Under the pieces are notes generated by a model. That model made no database searches, had not been told where the DNA came from, and saw only the letters and a program-made list of their open reading frames with translations. Positions 1 through 8,643 of a stretch of DNA of 64,000 nucleotides are shown here, in pieces (position 1 is the stretch's first letter; each line of letters opens with the position of its first letter). The stretch spans positions 62,001 to 126,000 of the forward strand of contig JAYQIC010000003.1 in assembly GCA_038141425.1 (NCBI GenBank), read 5' to 3'. The position numbers and the translations under genes were made by a program. The stretch is from UBA7985 sp038141425 (GTDB lineage: Bacteria > Pseudomonadota > Alphaproteobacteria > UBA7985).

Positions 1-1
1 C

Positions 2-292
2 ACGCTGGGGCTGATCATCGTGCCGCAAGCCGTGCGCGGCACGCTGGCGCCCACCGTCGGCTTCATGGTGCAGATTATCAAGGGCACATCGCTGGCCTAC
101 ATCATCGGCTTCCACGACCTGATGAGTGTCGGCAAGCGCTGGGCGAATGCGTCCGTTCCCGGTACTGAGGCCTTCCTGATCTATCCGCTGCTCGCGCTGT
201 TCTACTTCGCGCTGTGCTTCCCGCTTTCAACCTATTCACGCTGGCTCGAGAGCCGGCTTGGATCAGCAGCCCGATCTCCGACGGCTGCCTGA
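2..292 (+). CDS. Polar amino-acid ABC transporter permease, C-terminal part
   Basis: Partial gene: the reading frame is open from base 2, so the start lies before the window. The last ~96 residues are visible. They contain VPQAVRGTLAPTVGF and an IKGTSLAYIIG segment, which is the conserved end of the HisM/GlnP permease loop that contacts the ATPase, followed by a final membrane helix (about 55-80). This is typical of inner-membrane permeases for amino acids or opines. The substrate-binding protein gene begins 33 bases downstream on the same strand, so both belong to one importer operon. The substrate cannot be told from this fragment. Confidence 0.85.
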   Translation, partial: TLGLIIVPQAVRGTLAPTVGFMVQIIKGTSLAYIIGFHDLMSVGKRWANASVPGTEAFLIYPLLALFYFALCFPLSTYSRWLESRLGSAARSPTAA

Positions 293-325
293 CAACTCCC
301 CACCAAGAAATGAGGTAACTGAGCA

Positions 326-1108
326 ATGAAATCCCTGAAAATCTGGCTTTCCGGCCTTGCCCTTTCCGCCAGCGTTGCGACCGTGGCACAGGCTGAACTG
401 AGCGACATCCTGAGCTCGGGCACGGTCAAGATCGCCGTTCCGGAAAACTTTCCACCCTTTGGTGCGCTGGGCATCGAAGGTGAATATGAAGGCTACGACG
501 TCGACGTTGCTAAGCTGATCGCTGCTGACCTTGGCGTCGAGCTGGAGCTGGTGCCCGTCACCTCGAAGCAGCGCATTCCTTTCCTCGAAACCGACAAGGT
601 TGACCTCGTGATCGCGACCATGGGTGCCAACCCGGGCCGGGCCAAGTCGATCTGGTTCTCTTCGGCCTACGCGCCGTTCTTCTCCGGGGCCTTCGCTGCC
701 AGCACGCTGGACATCAGCGGTCCGGCTGATCTCGCCGGCCTGAAGGTCGGTCTGACCGGCGGTACGCTGGAAGATCTGGAGTTGACCGAAAGCGCGCCTG
801 CGGGCACGGAGATCATTCGCTTCGGCGACAACGCGGCGACCCGCGCAGCCTTCCTCTCCGGCCAGGTCGATGTCCTTGTGACCGGTAACACCGTGGCGGC
901 GGGCCTGTCGGAAGAAAACCCCGACCTCGACATCGCCACCAAGTTCATCATCAAGGAATCCCCGGCCTTCATCGGCGTGAAGAAGGGCAACATGGACCTG
1001 CTGCAGTGGGTGAACGTGTTCATCCTGCACAAGAAGCTTGGCGGAGACCTTAACGAGCTTTCCGAAAAGTGGCTGGGCCAGCCGCTGCCACCACTGCCAA
1101 CCATGTAA
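326..1108 (+). CDS. Amino-acid ABC transporter periplasmic substrate-binding protein (SBP_bac_3)
   Basis: 260 residues, the usual size for the family. A Sec signal peptide covers about residues 1-23 (cleavage after VAQA). The mature protein starts with GTVKIAVPENFPPFG and has GYDVDVAKLIAADLG, both characteristic of family 3 solute-binding proteins that capture polar amino acids in the periplasm. The central DKVDLVIATMGANPGRAK is the hinge/ligand-loop region. It lies directly behind the permease gene and is followed by a hairpin terminator, so it is the last gene of the operon. Ligand unknown. Confidence 0.9.
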   Translation: MKSLKIWLSGLALSASVATVAQAELSDILSSGTVKIAVPENFPPFGALGIEGEYEGYDVDVAKLIAADLGVELELVPVTSKQRIPFLETDKVDLVIATMGANPGRAKSIWFSSAYAPFFSGAFAASTLDISGPADLAGLKVGLTGGTLEDLELTESAPAGTEIIRFGDNAATRAAFLSGQVDVLVTGNTVAAGLSEENPDLDIATKFIIKESPAFIGVKKGNMDLLQWVNVFILHKKLGGDLNELSEKWLGQPLPPLPTM

Positions 1109-1168
1109 GCGTGGCGCATGGGGTGGGGGCGCACAGGCTGCGGCCCCTCCCTCGTCTTGCTTTGTATG

Positions 1169-1197
1169 AAAAAGGGTCGCCTGCGGGCGGCCCTTTT
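1169..1197 (+). terminator. Rho-independent terminator after amino-acid ABC operon
   Basis: Stem AAAGGGTCGCC / GGCGGCCCTTTT around a TGCG loop, with one G-T pair, ending in a short T run. It lies 60 bases after the binding-protein stop codon. Confidence 0.75.
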
Positions 1198-1244
1198 GCT
1201 GTCTGCGGGTGGCGCGAAACCACGGTACCGCAGAAACGCGGTGC

Positions 1245-1745
1245 TTATTCAGCCCATTCCGGCAGGGGCAGGCCGTCTTCGTGGCCGCAGATCCCCGAGG
1301 TATCGCCCGACACCGTGTATTCGAGCTGTGTGTAGTGATCGCAGAACTCCGTGCTCACCTCCATGCTGTGGGTGCCGGTGTCGATGGGGTTGAAGCGGTT
1401 GCGGTAGTTCGTCAGCTCGCGGCCGAAGATATCCATGTACCGACCCTGCGGCCAGCAGCCCTGATTGTCATAGACCGACGGGGTGAAACACCAGCCGTTA
1501 CCGCTCCACCACTGTCCTGCAAGGTGGCCCGTGGGCCGGCGAATTTCGATCAGCTCGCCCCCGAACAGGCCCCGGATATGGGTGTTCCAGACGACGTAGG
1601 CCTGACCACCCATCTCGAAGGTCGTGACCTTCTCGACGCCGTAGGGCAGCACGGCCTGACCATGGTGATGCGGGTGCGCGCCCGCGCTGTGAAAGCCGAG
1701 GCCGCCGAGGGCGAGACATCCAACCGCCAATAGCCTTTTGATCAT
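1245..1745 (-). CDS. Secreted protein of unknown function, four conserved-looking cysteines
   Basis: 166 residues from the ATG at 1745, which has AAGGAG nine bases upstream; the longer in-frame start at 1775 lacks this. The N-terminus MIKRLLAVGCLALGGLG is a signal peptide, followed by a histidine-rich HPHHHG stretch. The body is rich in Trp/Gly/Tyr and has Cys in GWCF, GCWP, EFCD and GICG, enough for two disulfides in the periplasm. I do not recognise the family. It is convergent with the upstream ABC operon and stands alone, so context gives no function. Confidence 0.6.
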   Translation of the reverse strand: MIKRLLAVGCLALGGLGFHSAGAHPHHHGQAVLPYGVEKVTTFEMGGQAYVVWNTHIRGLFGGELIEIRRPTGHLAGQWWSGNGWCFTPSVYDNQGCWPQGRYMDIFGRELTNYRNRFNPIDTGTHSMEVSTEFCDHYTQLEYTVSGDTSGICGHEDGLPLPEWAE

Positions 1746-1945
1746 CGTTCGGGGCTCCTTAGTGCAAATAACCAAAAACCCTTATAGCCGAAGAAAGGGC
1801 TGAGAGAAGCGCTTTGCCGCGATTGTGACCCGTCCTTCTCGTTCTGCAGCGCTGAGGTTGCTGCGAAAGATCAGGTCTTGCCGCCGAGCCGCCTTCGCGT
1901 TCAGACTGCGCGCACGTGTATTTTCAGGAGAGAGAGACCAGACCC

Positions 1946-2782
1946 ATGAGCAAGCTGACCATTGCTGTGACCCAGATGACCTGTGGCTGGGATCAGGACG
2001 ACAACATCCAGCGGGCCGAGGCGATGGTCCGGGAAGCCAAAGGGCAGGGCGCCGGACTGGTGCTGCTGCAGGAGCTGTTCCTCACCCCCTATTTCTGCTC
2101 CGAGCAGGACCAAAAGCACTTCGACCTGTCCCGGCCTTTCGAGGGTCACCCGGTCATCGATCACTTTGCGGCGTTGGCCCGCGAGCTCGGCGTGGTCATG
2201 CCCATCAGCTTTTTCGAGCGGACCGAGCGTCAGTTCTTCAACAGCGTCGCGATCGTCGACGCCGACGGCAGCATCCTCGGCCTCTATCGCAAGACCCACA
2301 TTCCCGACGGCGAGGGCTATCAGGAGAAGTTCTATTTCACCCCCGGCAATCTGGGCCTGCGGGTCTGGAATACGGCGGTCGGCCGCATCGGTGTCGGTAT
2401 CTGCTGGGACCAGTGGTTCCCGGAGGTGGCGCGGACCATGGCGCTCAAGGGCGCCGATATCCTGCTCTACCCCACCGCCATCGGCTCGGAGCCGGGATTC
2501 CCGGGGCTGAGTTCCATGCGGCACTGGCAGCGGACCATGCAGGGTCATGCAGCCGCGAACATGAGCATCCTCGCCGCCAGCAACCGCATTGGTACGGAGA
2601 AGGTGGGACACCAGATGGACTTCTACGGTGGCAGCTTCATCGCCGACCACACCGGCGGGATGATGGCCGAGATGGAGGAACAGGCCGGGATCGCGCTGGC
2701 AACCGTCGATCTCGACGAGGTGCGGCGCTACCGCGAAGGCTGGGGGTCGTTCCGTGACATCCGCCCCGACATCTACGCCTGA
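1946..2782 (+). CDS. aguB: N-carbamoylputrescine amidase (nitrilase superfamily)
   Basis: 278 residues from the ATG at 1946, preceded by AGGAGAGAGAG. Hydrolyses N-carbamoylputrescine to putrescine, CO2 and ammonia, the last step of the agmatine route of polyamine synthesis. The nitrilase triad is visible: Glu43 in LLQELF, Lys116 in YRKTHIPDG and Cys153 in GICWDQWFPE. GYQEKFYF and GSEPGFP loops are typical of the AguB/beta-ureidopropionase branch. No agmatine deiminase is in the window. The neighbouring M20 hydrolase also attacks carbamoyl compounds, so a beta-ureidopropionase-like role remains possible. The frame is intact. Confidence 0.85.
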   Translation: MSKLTIAVTQMTCGWDQDDNIQRAEAMVREAKGQGAGLVLLQELFLTPYFCSEQDQKHFDLSRPFEGHPVIDHFAALARELGVVMPISFFERTERQFFNSVAIVDADGSILGLYRKTHIPDGEGYQEKFYFTPGNLGLRVWNTAVGRIGVGICWDQWFPEVARTMALKGADILLYPTAIGSEPGFPGLSSMRHWQRTMQGHAAANMSILAASNRIGTEKVGHQMDFYGGSFIADHTGGMMAEMEEQAGIALATVDLDEVRRYREGWGSFRDIRPDIYA

Positions 2783-3113
2783 GGGCGAGACAACGTGTCC
2801 GGCGCTCGCACGGGTCAGGGGCTGGCGTATGCCGCCCCGCTTGCGGTAGATTGAGGGCTGAGGATGGTGGCGCGCCGGGAGGCGTGCTTGAACGGTAGGG
2901 GGCTGACATGGCGACCAGAAACGTGAACTGCATGACTAATACAGCCGTGGTCCGAGAGCTCTACTGGGGCTGCGGCGGCGGAGTTATGTCGTGCTTTTCC
3001 GGGGCGGTTTCCGCCACCGTGCCCAACCGAAAGGCCCATCCGAGCTGCCCGCGCGAGGCCGTGCAGCAGCAAAACGCCACCAAGCCGGGTACTGTCAGCA
3101 AATAGAACCAGTC
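2783..3113. other. Intergenic region between convergent genes
   Basis: 331 bases between the amidase and the terminator of the M20 hydrolase. It holds one possible 65-codon frame (2908-3105, plus) with a GGGGG run before its ATG. The product has no signal, domain or repeat I recognise, and I do not consider it supported. Nothing else stands out. Confidence 0.4.
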
Positions 3114-3140
3114 AAAAAGGCGGGGGCTCAAAACCCCGCC
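3114..3140 (-). terminator. Terminator of the M20 hydrolase gene
   Basis: On the minus strand GGCGGGG-loop-CCCCGCC is followed by TTTTT. The 5' stem arm overlaps the last codons of the hydrolase, and the loop carries its stop codon. Confidence 0.8.
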
Positions 3141-4344
3141 AGCAGGTGGTCCAGAGCATCGACGGCAAGCGCCATATCGGCATCGGTAACAAATTCGTCG
3201 GGCCGATGACTGACCCCGCCGCGGCAGCGCACAAACATCATCGCAACCGGGCACAGGTCCGACATGGCCGAGGCATCGTGGGTCGCGCCTGAAGGCAGGT
3301 CAAAACCTGTCCCGCCCTGCGTGGCGGTGACGGCGTCGGCGACACGGGCTTGCAGCCCGGGTTCGCACAGGACCGCATCCTGGCTGTAGGTGCGCTCGAA
3401 GCTGATACCGCAGCCCATCGCCGCCGCGCTCTGCGCCGCGAGTGCCCTCGCAGCACCGTGCATGTCGTGGCGTTTTGCGTCGTCGATGGCGCGCAATTCC
3501 AGCACCAGTTCCACCCGCTTGGGGATGGCGTTAACCGCCCCGGGCGCAAGAATGAGCGTTCCGACCGTGGCCCGGACATCGCCCTGCTCCTGCGCGAGTG
3601 CGTTGACCCCGCTGATGAAGCGGGCTGCGGCGACGAGGGCATCCTTGCGGCCGGCCATGGGCATCGTGCCCGCGTGGCCGGTTTCACCGGTAAAGACAAT
3701 CGCATTGCGCTCGATGCCGCAAATCCCGGTCACCGTCCCCAACGCCAGTCCGGCGTTTTCCAGCACCGGGCCCTGCTCGATGTGGACTTCGACGAACCCG
3801 ATCACGTCTTCAGGGCGGCGACGCTGGGTCGAGAGCTGGTCGGGTGCCCCCGAAGTCAGCCATGGCTCTGGCGATCGAGATGCCGTCAGCGTCCATCAGG
3901 TCCAGCGCTGCCGGATCGAGCGTGCCCGCGAGCGCGCGCGGGCCGATCAGGGCGGTGGGGGAAGCGCACGCCCTCTTCGTCGGCAAAGGCGACGACCTCG
4001 ACAGGCACCGTCGGCCATCGCCCGTCGCGCCGCATTTTCTCCAGCGCCAGACAGGGCAGCAGCACGCCCATGATGCCGTCATAGCGGCCACCGTGCGGTA
4101 CAGAATCCTGATGCGAGCCAAGGATCAGCGTCGGACCTTCTTCGCCTGAGGCAGAGCGACCGACCAGCGTGCCTGAAGCTGTCATTTCAGGCTCCAGCCC
4201 GGCCCGCTCCATCCACCCCCGGATGTGGTCGAGCGCGGCGGCATGTTCCCCGGAAAAGGGAAGTCGGCTGACCCCGTCGACCGTGGTCGAACAGGCTGCA
4301 ACCCGGCTCAACCGCGCCTGAGCTTCTTCCCCCAGTTCATGCAC
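3128..4344 (-). CDS. M20-family allantoate amidohydrolase / N-carbamoyl-L-amino-acid hydrolase (frameshifted)
   Basis: A dizinc peptidase-fold amidohydrolase that removes the carbamoyl group of N-carbamoyl amino acids or of allantoate. The N-terminal part has LILGSHQDSVPHGGRYDGIMG (first Zn ligands His and Asp) and FADEEGVRF. The C-terminal part has VHIEQGPVLE, GETGHAGTMPM and SGATHDASAM. The family frame changes near 3965 (in a GTGGGGGAA run) and again near 3850, giving three pieces that rebuild a ~405-residue protein of normal length. Start taken at GTG 4344 behind AAGAGG. It diverges from the gntR gene, with a palindromic operator between them. Allantoate versus carbamoyl-amino-acid specificity cannot be settled from sequence alone. 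Confidence 0.8.
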
Positions 4345-4353
4345 ACCTCTTAT

Positions 4354-4365
4354 TTATCATGATAA
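4354..4365. promoter_or_regulatory. Palindromic operator (site 1) between M20 hydrolase and gntR
   Basis: Perfect 12-bp palindrome TTATCATGATAA in the short divergent intergenic region. The same core occurs twice before the DUF1028/Dpp genes. Spacing and sequence fit a GntR dimer site, so autoregulation is inferred. Confidence 0.65.
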
Positions 4366-4437
4366 TTCAGCGTTACATAACCAGAGTTTTGTGTCTATTG
4401 AAGGCCCAAATGTTTAAGTGAGCCAAAAGGCGCTCCC

Positions 4438-5182
4438 ATGGTTGCCAAGAAATCCCGCCCGGTAAAAGTCTCGGAAGAAATCAAGACCTGGGTCGTCGAT
4501 CGCGATTTGAAGCAAGGGGACAGGCTGCCCAACGAGGCCGAGATGATCGCTATTTTTGGTGTTTCCAAAGGCACGGTGCGGGAAGCGCTTACGCATCCTC
4601 GAGGCCGAGGGCCTGATCAGCACCCGGACCGGTCCCGGTGGTGGCAGTTTCGTCAACAAGGTCACGGTTGAGCACGCAAAGTCCCTGCTCGCCAACTACT
4701 TTTACTTTGAACAGCTGTCCCTGAGCGATTTTTACCAGCTGCGCAAAATCCTCGAACCCGAGCTGGCGGCGAACCTTGCCGGTAAGCTGACCGAGGAGCA
4801 GCTGAACGAGCTTGACGCGCTGACTGCATCGCTGCCCGAACCGGCAACATCGGCGCAGGAAGAGAAAGAGCAGCACATTGCGTCACTGCGTTTTCACCAG
4901 CGTCTGGCGGAGTTTGCCGAAAACCGGCTGCTGGGTTTCGTGATCGCCTTCATGGCGCGGTCGCTGACCGATCTGACCGTCTATCGGCGGCTCTATGATC
5001 CACCGAACCACGAACTCGCGATGAAAGGCTGGGAGCACCAGCAGCGGTTGGTCGGGGCCTTGCGACAGGGTGATGCCGACGCGGCCCGCGAAATCATGGC
5101 CTCTCACATGAGCGTGGCCGAGGAGCTGATGGCGGTGCAAGAAGCCGAGCTGGAGCGTCGCTTTATCAGCGTGGAGCGCTGA
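4438..5182 (+). CDS. GntR-family (FadR/FCD) transcriptional regulator (frameshifted)
   Basis: N-terminal winged helix with LKQGDRLPNEAEMIAIFGVS and KGTVREAL, then ILEAEGLISTRTGPGGGSFV, the classic GntR head. The C-terminal alpha-helical FCD ligand domain covers about residues 75-240. One extra A near 4592 (gcgcttAcgc) breaks the frame inside the recognition-helix region; without it the protein is ~247 residues, normal for the family. It lies between the divergent M20 hydrolase and the convergent DUF1028 gene, whose stop codon abuts its own. It is the obvious local regulator of the flanking uptake/hydrolysis genes through the TATCATGATA sites. Confidence 0.85.
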
Positions 5183-5875
5183 TCAACCGGTCTTAGAGCT
5201 TTCCAGTTTTGCCAGATCCGGTGCGCGATGCCGGTCTTCGGCAACAGGCACTTCGTCCAGCCAGTCCTTGTAAGGTGAGGAATTGCACTGGTCGTAGAGC
5301 CTGCGCAAATCACCCAGAGGATCGTCGGACGAATCGATGCGCAGGTCGAGCGGGGGTCGCTCAGGCGTCAGGCACAGCAGGCTCGCCGACATCAGCCCGC
5401 GATAATCACCGCCCGCCGCCCGGGCTGCCCCGAGCGCCGCGAGCAGCCGCTCGCCGAGCGAATCGTCGGTCGCCATGAAGGTCGCCGACATGGCGTCGAC
5501 CACGTCGCGCTTGGCCAGCATATTGCCGCCTACGACCAGATTTGGTGCGCATTCGTGGCCGGCGTAGGGGAGACTCTGGTCGCCGGTATGCCCGGCCGTG
5601 CGGCCTTCGCGGTCCAGCGTCAGGAGCTGTCTGAAGCCCTTTCCGGTGTCGGGTTCGACCACCTGCGCCAGCGCTGAAGCCGCGTCGGCGCCCATGCGCA
5701 TGGCCCGCAAGGCCTCGTCCCGCCAGAACGTGCTCGGCGAGGTTCCCTGGCTCGCGACCAGCCCAGAATCGATGTTCCCACGCAGCACCCAGCCCCCGAC
5801 GCAGAGGTTTCCTGTGGCCGAAGCTGCGGCGAAACCGCCGCTTTTTTCATCAAAAGCCAGAATTGAGAAGGTCAT
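5183..5875 (-). CDS. DUF1028 family protein (Ntn-hydrolase-like)
   Basis: 230 residues from ATG 5875, chosen because MTFSILAFDEKSGGFAAAS is the normal DUF1028 N-terminus; the frame is open further upstream but runs through the operators. Conserved ATGNLCVGG, VASQGTSP and PDLVVGGNML-like segments (here APNLVVGGNML) identify the family, which has an Ntn-hydrolase fold. The family function is not established, but members are commonly found beside peptide ABC transporters and amidohydrolases, as here. It diverges from the Dpp binding-protein gene across two palindromic sites. Confidence 0.8.
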   Translation of the reverse strand: MTFSILAFDEKSGGFAAASATGNLCVGGWVLRGNIDSGLVASQGTSPSTFWRDEALRAMRMGADAASALAQVVEPDTGKGFRQLLTLDREGRTAGHTGDQSLPYAGHECAPNLVVGGNMLAKRDVVDAMSATFMATDDSLGERLLAALGAARAAGGDYRGLMSASLLCLTPERPPLDLRIDSSDDPLGDLRRLYDQCNSSPYKDWLDEVPVAEDRHRAPDLAKLESSKTG

Positions 5876-5906
5876 GGGTACCGTCGTTGAACAATTTTTC
5901 TTGTAT

Positions 5907-5918
5907 TTATCATGAGAA
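5907..5918. promoter_or_regulatory. Palindrome-like operator (site 2)
   Basis: TTATCATGAGAA, 11 of 12 bases as in site 1. It lies between the divergent DUF1028 and Dpp binding-protein genes. Confidence 0.55.
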
Positions 5919-5934
5919 TTTGGCTGGATGCAAT

Positions 5935-5946
5935 CTATCATGATAA
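5935..5946. promoter_or_regulatory. Palindromic operator (site 3)
   Basis: CTATCATGATAA contains the perfect 10-bp palindrome TATCATGATA. Its centre is 28 bp from site 2 and it lies about 35 bases before the Dpp binding-protein ATG, a typical repressor position. Confidence 0.65.
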
Positions 5947-5979
5947 ATTCATCATACGCATAGGAGAGAGGATTACATC

Positions 5980-7554
5980 ATGAATATGCTGTCTGTAACA
6001 CGTAGAACGCTGCTCGCGATCGGGGCGGCTGGGGCTATGACCCTTGCTTCGGTCAGTGCGCTCGCACAGACACCACCCGGTGTCTTGATTGTCGGTCAGA
6101 TCGCTGAGCCCAAGTCTCTGGACCCGGCGGCGGTAACGGCCGTGAACGATTTCCGCATCCTGATGAACGTCTATGACGGTCTGGTGCGCTACAAGGACGG
6201 GACGCTCGAAGTCGAGCCGTCTCTGGCAACCTCCTGGGACATCAGCGACGATGGCCTTGAGTACACATTCTCCCTGCGCGAAGGCGTGAGCTTCCACGAC
6301 GGTTCGGCCTTTGATGCCGAAGCGGTGAAGTTCAACTTCGACCGCATGCTGGACGAGAACCACCCCTACCACGATACCGGACCGTTCCCGCTGTCGTTCT
6401 TCTTCTCTGCGGTTGAAGACGTGGCGGTGATGGATGCATCGACGGTGAAGTTCACCCTGAACGCACCCTATGCACCCTTCCTGTCCAACCTCGCTTACCC
6501 GACCGGCCTGATCGTCTCGCCGGCGGCAGTGATGGAACACGGTGCTGACTTCGGCCGGAACGCTTCGGGTACCGGCGCCTTTACCTTCGGCGAATGGCGC
6601 TCGAACGAAGCCGTCGTGGTCGAAGCCAACGCCGACTACTGGGGCGGTGCACCGGCCCTCGATGCGGTGGTCTTCCGCCCCATCACCGATGCCAACACCC
6701 GCGTTGCTGAAATGCTCGCTGGCGGTATCGACATGATGGTCGAAGTTCCCCCGGTTTCCCTGAGCAGCTTCGGCGCGGACCCCTACGTGGTTCACGAGCA
6801 GGCCGGTCCTCACGTCTGGTTCCTGATCCTGAACGCCAAGGAAGGCCCCTTTGCTGACAAGCGTGTGCGGCAGGCTGCCAACTACGCGATCAACAAGGGA
6901 GCCATCGTCAACGACGTTCTCGAAGGCACTGCAGCGATCGCAGCAGGCCCAACGCCTCCGGCCTTTGCCTGGGCGTACAACGAGAGCCTCGAGCCATACC
7001 CCTACGACCCCGACAAGGCCCGCGCCCTGCTGGCTGAAGCGGGTACCGAGGGTGCTGAGCTGACCTTCTACGTCACCGAAGGCGGTTCGGGCATGCTCGA
7101 CCCCGTTGCCATGGGTACGGCCATTCAGGCCGACCTGCAGGCCGTCGGCCTCGACGTGAAAATCGAGACCTACGAGTGGAACACCTTCCTCGGTGAGGTG
7201 AACCCGGGCCTCGAGGGCAAGGCAGACATGGCCGAAATGGCGTGGATGACCAACGACCCAGATACGCTGCCATTCCTCGCGCTGCGCACCGACGCGTGGC
7301 CGGACAAGGGCGGCTTCAACTCCGGCTACTACTCCAACCCGGCGGTAGACGAGCTGCTTGAAGCAGCCCGCGCTTCGACCGACCAGGCTGAGCGTGCGCG
7401 TCTGTATCAGGAAATGCAGACCATCGTTCAGGAGGATGCGCCGTGGGTCTTCGTTGCGAACTGGAAGCAGAACGCCGTGTCTAGCAACCGCGTGGAAAAC
7501 TTCGCGCTGCAGCCATCGTTCTTACTCCTGCTGAAGGACGTCGCGAAGAACTAA
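5980..7554 (+). CDS. Peptide/nickel-type ABC transporter substrate-binding protein (SBP_bac_5)
   Basis: 524 residues, intact, with GGAGAGAG upstream. The N-terminus has TRRTLLAIGAAGAM, a Tat-like or Sec signal ending near SALAQ. Family 5 features follow in order: VGQIAEPKSLDPAAV, YDGLVRYKDG, the signature region SLREGVSFHDGSAFDAEAV, and the C-terminal lobe with YYSNPAVDELLE. It binds di/oligopeptides or related ligands in the periplasm and delivers them to the permeases encoded downstream. The neighbouring carbamoyl hydrolase and DUF1028 protein suggest a modified amino-acid or peptide ligand; this is inference. Confidence 0.9.
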   Translation: MNMLSVTRRTLLAIGAAGAMTLASVSALAQTPPGVLIVGQIAEPKSLDPAAVTAVNDFRILMNVYDGLVRYKDGTLEVEPSLATSWDISDDGLEYTFSLREGVSFHDGSAFDAEAVKFNFDRMLDENHPYHDTGPFPLSFFFSAVEDVAVMDASTVKFTLNAPYAPFLSNLAYPTGLIVSPAAVMEHGADFGRNASGTGAFTFGEWRSNEAVVVEANADYWGGAPALDAVVFRPITDANTRVAEMLAGGIDMMVEVPPVSLSSFGADPYVVHEQAGPHVWFLILNAKEGPFADKRVRQAANYAINKGAIVNDVLEGTAAIAAGPTPPAFAWAYNESLEPYPYDPDKARALLAEAGTEGAELTFYVTEGGSGMLDPVAMGTAIQADLQAVGLDVKIETYEWNTFLGEVNPGLEGKADMAEMAWMTNDPDTLPFLALRTDAWPDKGGFNSGYYSNPAVDELLEAARASTDQAERARLYQEMQTIVQEDAPWVFVANWKQNAVSSNRVENFALQPSFLLLLKDVAKN

Positions 7555-7584
7555 CCCCCTAGAGACGCTTCGTCTTGATGGACC

Positions 7585-7623
7585 AAGGGCGGCTTGCCTA
7601 CCGCAGGTGAGCCGCCCTTTTTT
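7585..7623 (+). terminator. Terminator/attenuator between binding protein and permeases
   Basis: Perfect 10-bp stem AAGGGCGGCT / AGCCGCCCTT followed by TTTT. Placed between the binding-protein gene and dppB-like gene, it probably allows partial read-through, so that binding protein is made in excess. Confidence 0.85.
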
Positions 7624-7695
7624 CGTATTCCTTTGACGGCACGCCGCTTGTTTGCGACCGTCGAAGCCGTCTGATTGATTTGGGTTGCCTGCACC

Positions 7696-8643
7696 ATGGG
7701 CGAGTACATCGTCAAAAGACTGCTTTCCGCTCTGCCGGTGCTGTTTGGCATTACGGTCATCGTGTTCCTGATCATGGCCATGATCCCCGGCGACCCGGCG
7801 ACGGCTATTCTCGGCTCCTACGCCACCCCCGAAAACGTGGAACGCCTGAACCGGCAACTGGGCCTCGATCGCCCGCTGCCGCTGCGCTACCTGATCTGGC
7901 TGGGCAATATGCTGCAGGGGGACTTTGGCCAGTCGTTCTCGCTGAACCGGCCGGTGCTCGAAGAGGTCCTGGAGCGGCTCAACGCGACCCTGATCCTCGC
8001 GGGTACGGCTTTCGTGCTGTGTTCGGTGCTGGGCATTGTCGCCGGAGTGATCTCCGCGACCCGGCAATACGGCCTTGCCGACAAGGGCATCACCTTCGCG
8101 GTCATCCTCGGGATTTCGATCCCTTCATTCTTTCTGGGGATGATGATGATTCTGGTGTTCGCAGTGAACCTGCGGATGTTCCCGGTCTCGGGCATGTGGC
8201 CGATCTACGGTGACCGCGACCTCGAAGCGCTGATCCGGCACCTGACGTTGCCGGCGCTGACGCTTTCCGTCGTCGCTACCGGGGTGATCGCACGGCTGAG
8301 CCGTTCGGCCATACTCGAGGTGCTGCGCGCCGACTATATCCGCACCGCCCGCGCCAAGGGCCTGCGCGAAAGTCGCGTGGTCTGGCTGCATGCACTCAAG
8401 ACCGCCATGGTCTCGATCCTGCCGATCCTCGGCCTGCAGGCCGGGTTCGTGCTATCCGGTGCGGTCTATATCGAAATGGTGTTCCAGTGGCCCGGGGTCG
8501 GGCGCATGCTGGTCGACGCCATCCTCAAGCGCGATATCATGCTGGTGCAGGGCGGCGTGGTCTTTGTCGCCAGCTGCTACGTGCTGTTCAACATCATCGT
8601 CGACGTGCTGCAGACCCTGCTCGACTCAAGGATCAAGACATGA
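7696..8643 (+). CDS. Peptide ABC transporter permease (DppB type)
   Basis: 315 residues from ATG 7696 (MGEYIVKRLLSALPVLFG, the standard DppB start). About six membrane helices. The N-terminal periplasmic loop has PGDPATAILG and LGLDRPLPLRY. The cytoplasmic coupling loop is RTARAKGLRESRVVWLHAL. The last helix precedes VDVLQTLLDSRIK. The stop overlaps the next start (ATGA), so it is translationally coupled to the permease-ATPase fusion. Confidence 0.92.
   Translation: MGEYIVKRLLSALPVLFGITVIVFLIMAMIPGDPATAILGSYATPENVERLNRQLGLDRPLPLRYLIWLGNMLQGDFGQSFSLNRPVLEEVLERLNATLILAGTAFVLCSVLGIVAGVISATRQYGLADKGITFAVILGISIPSFFLGMMMILVFAVNLRMFPVSGMWPIYGDRDLEALIRHLTLPALTLSVVATGVIARLSRSAILEVLRADYIRTARAKGLRESRVVWLHALKTAMVSILPILGLQAGFVLSGAVYIEMVFQWPGVGRMLVDAILKRDIMLVQGGVVFVASCYVLFNIIVDVLQTLLDSRIKT

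Noticed and set aside
2908..3105. 65-codon open frame with G-rich sequence before its ATG
   Set aside because: No recognisable motif, Cys/Ser-rich random-looking product, lies between convergent genes; not enough to call a gene.
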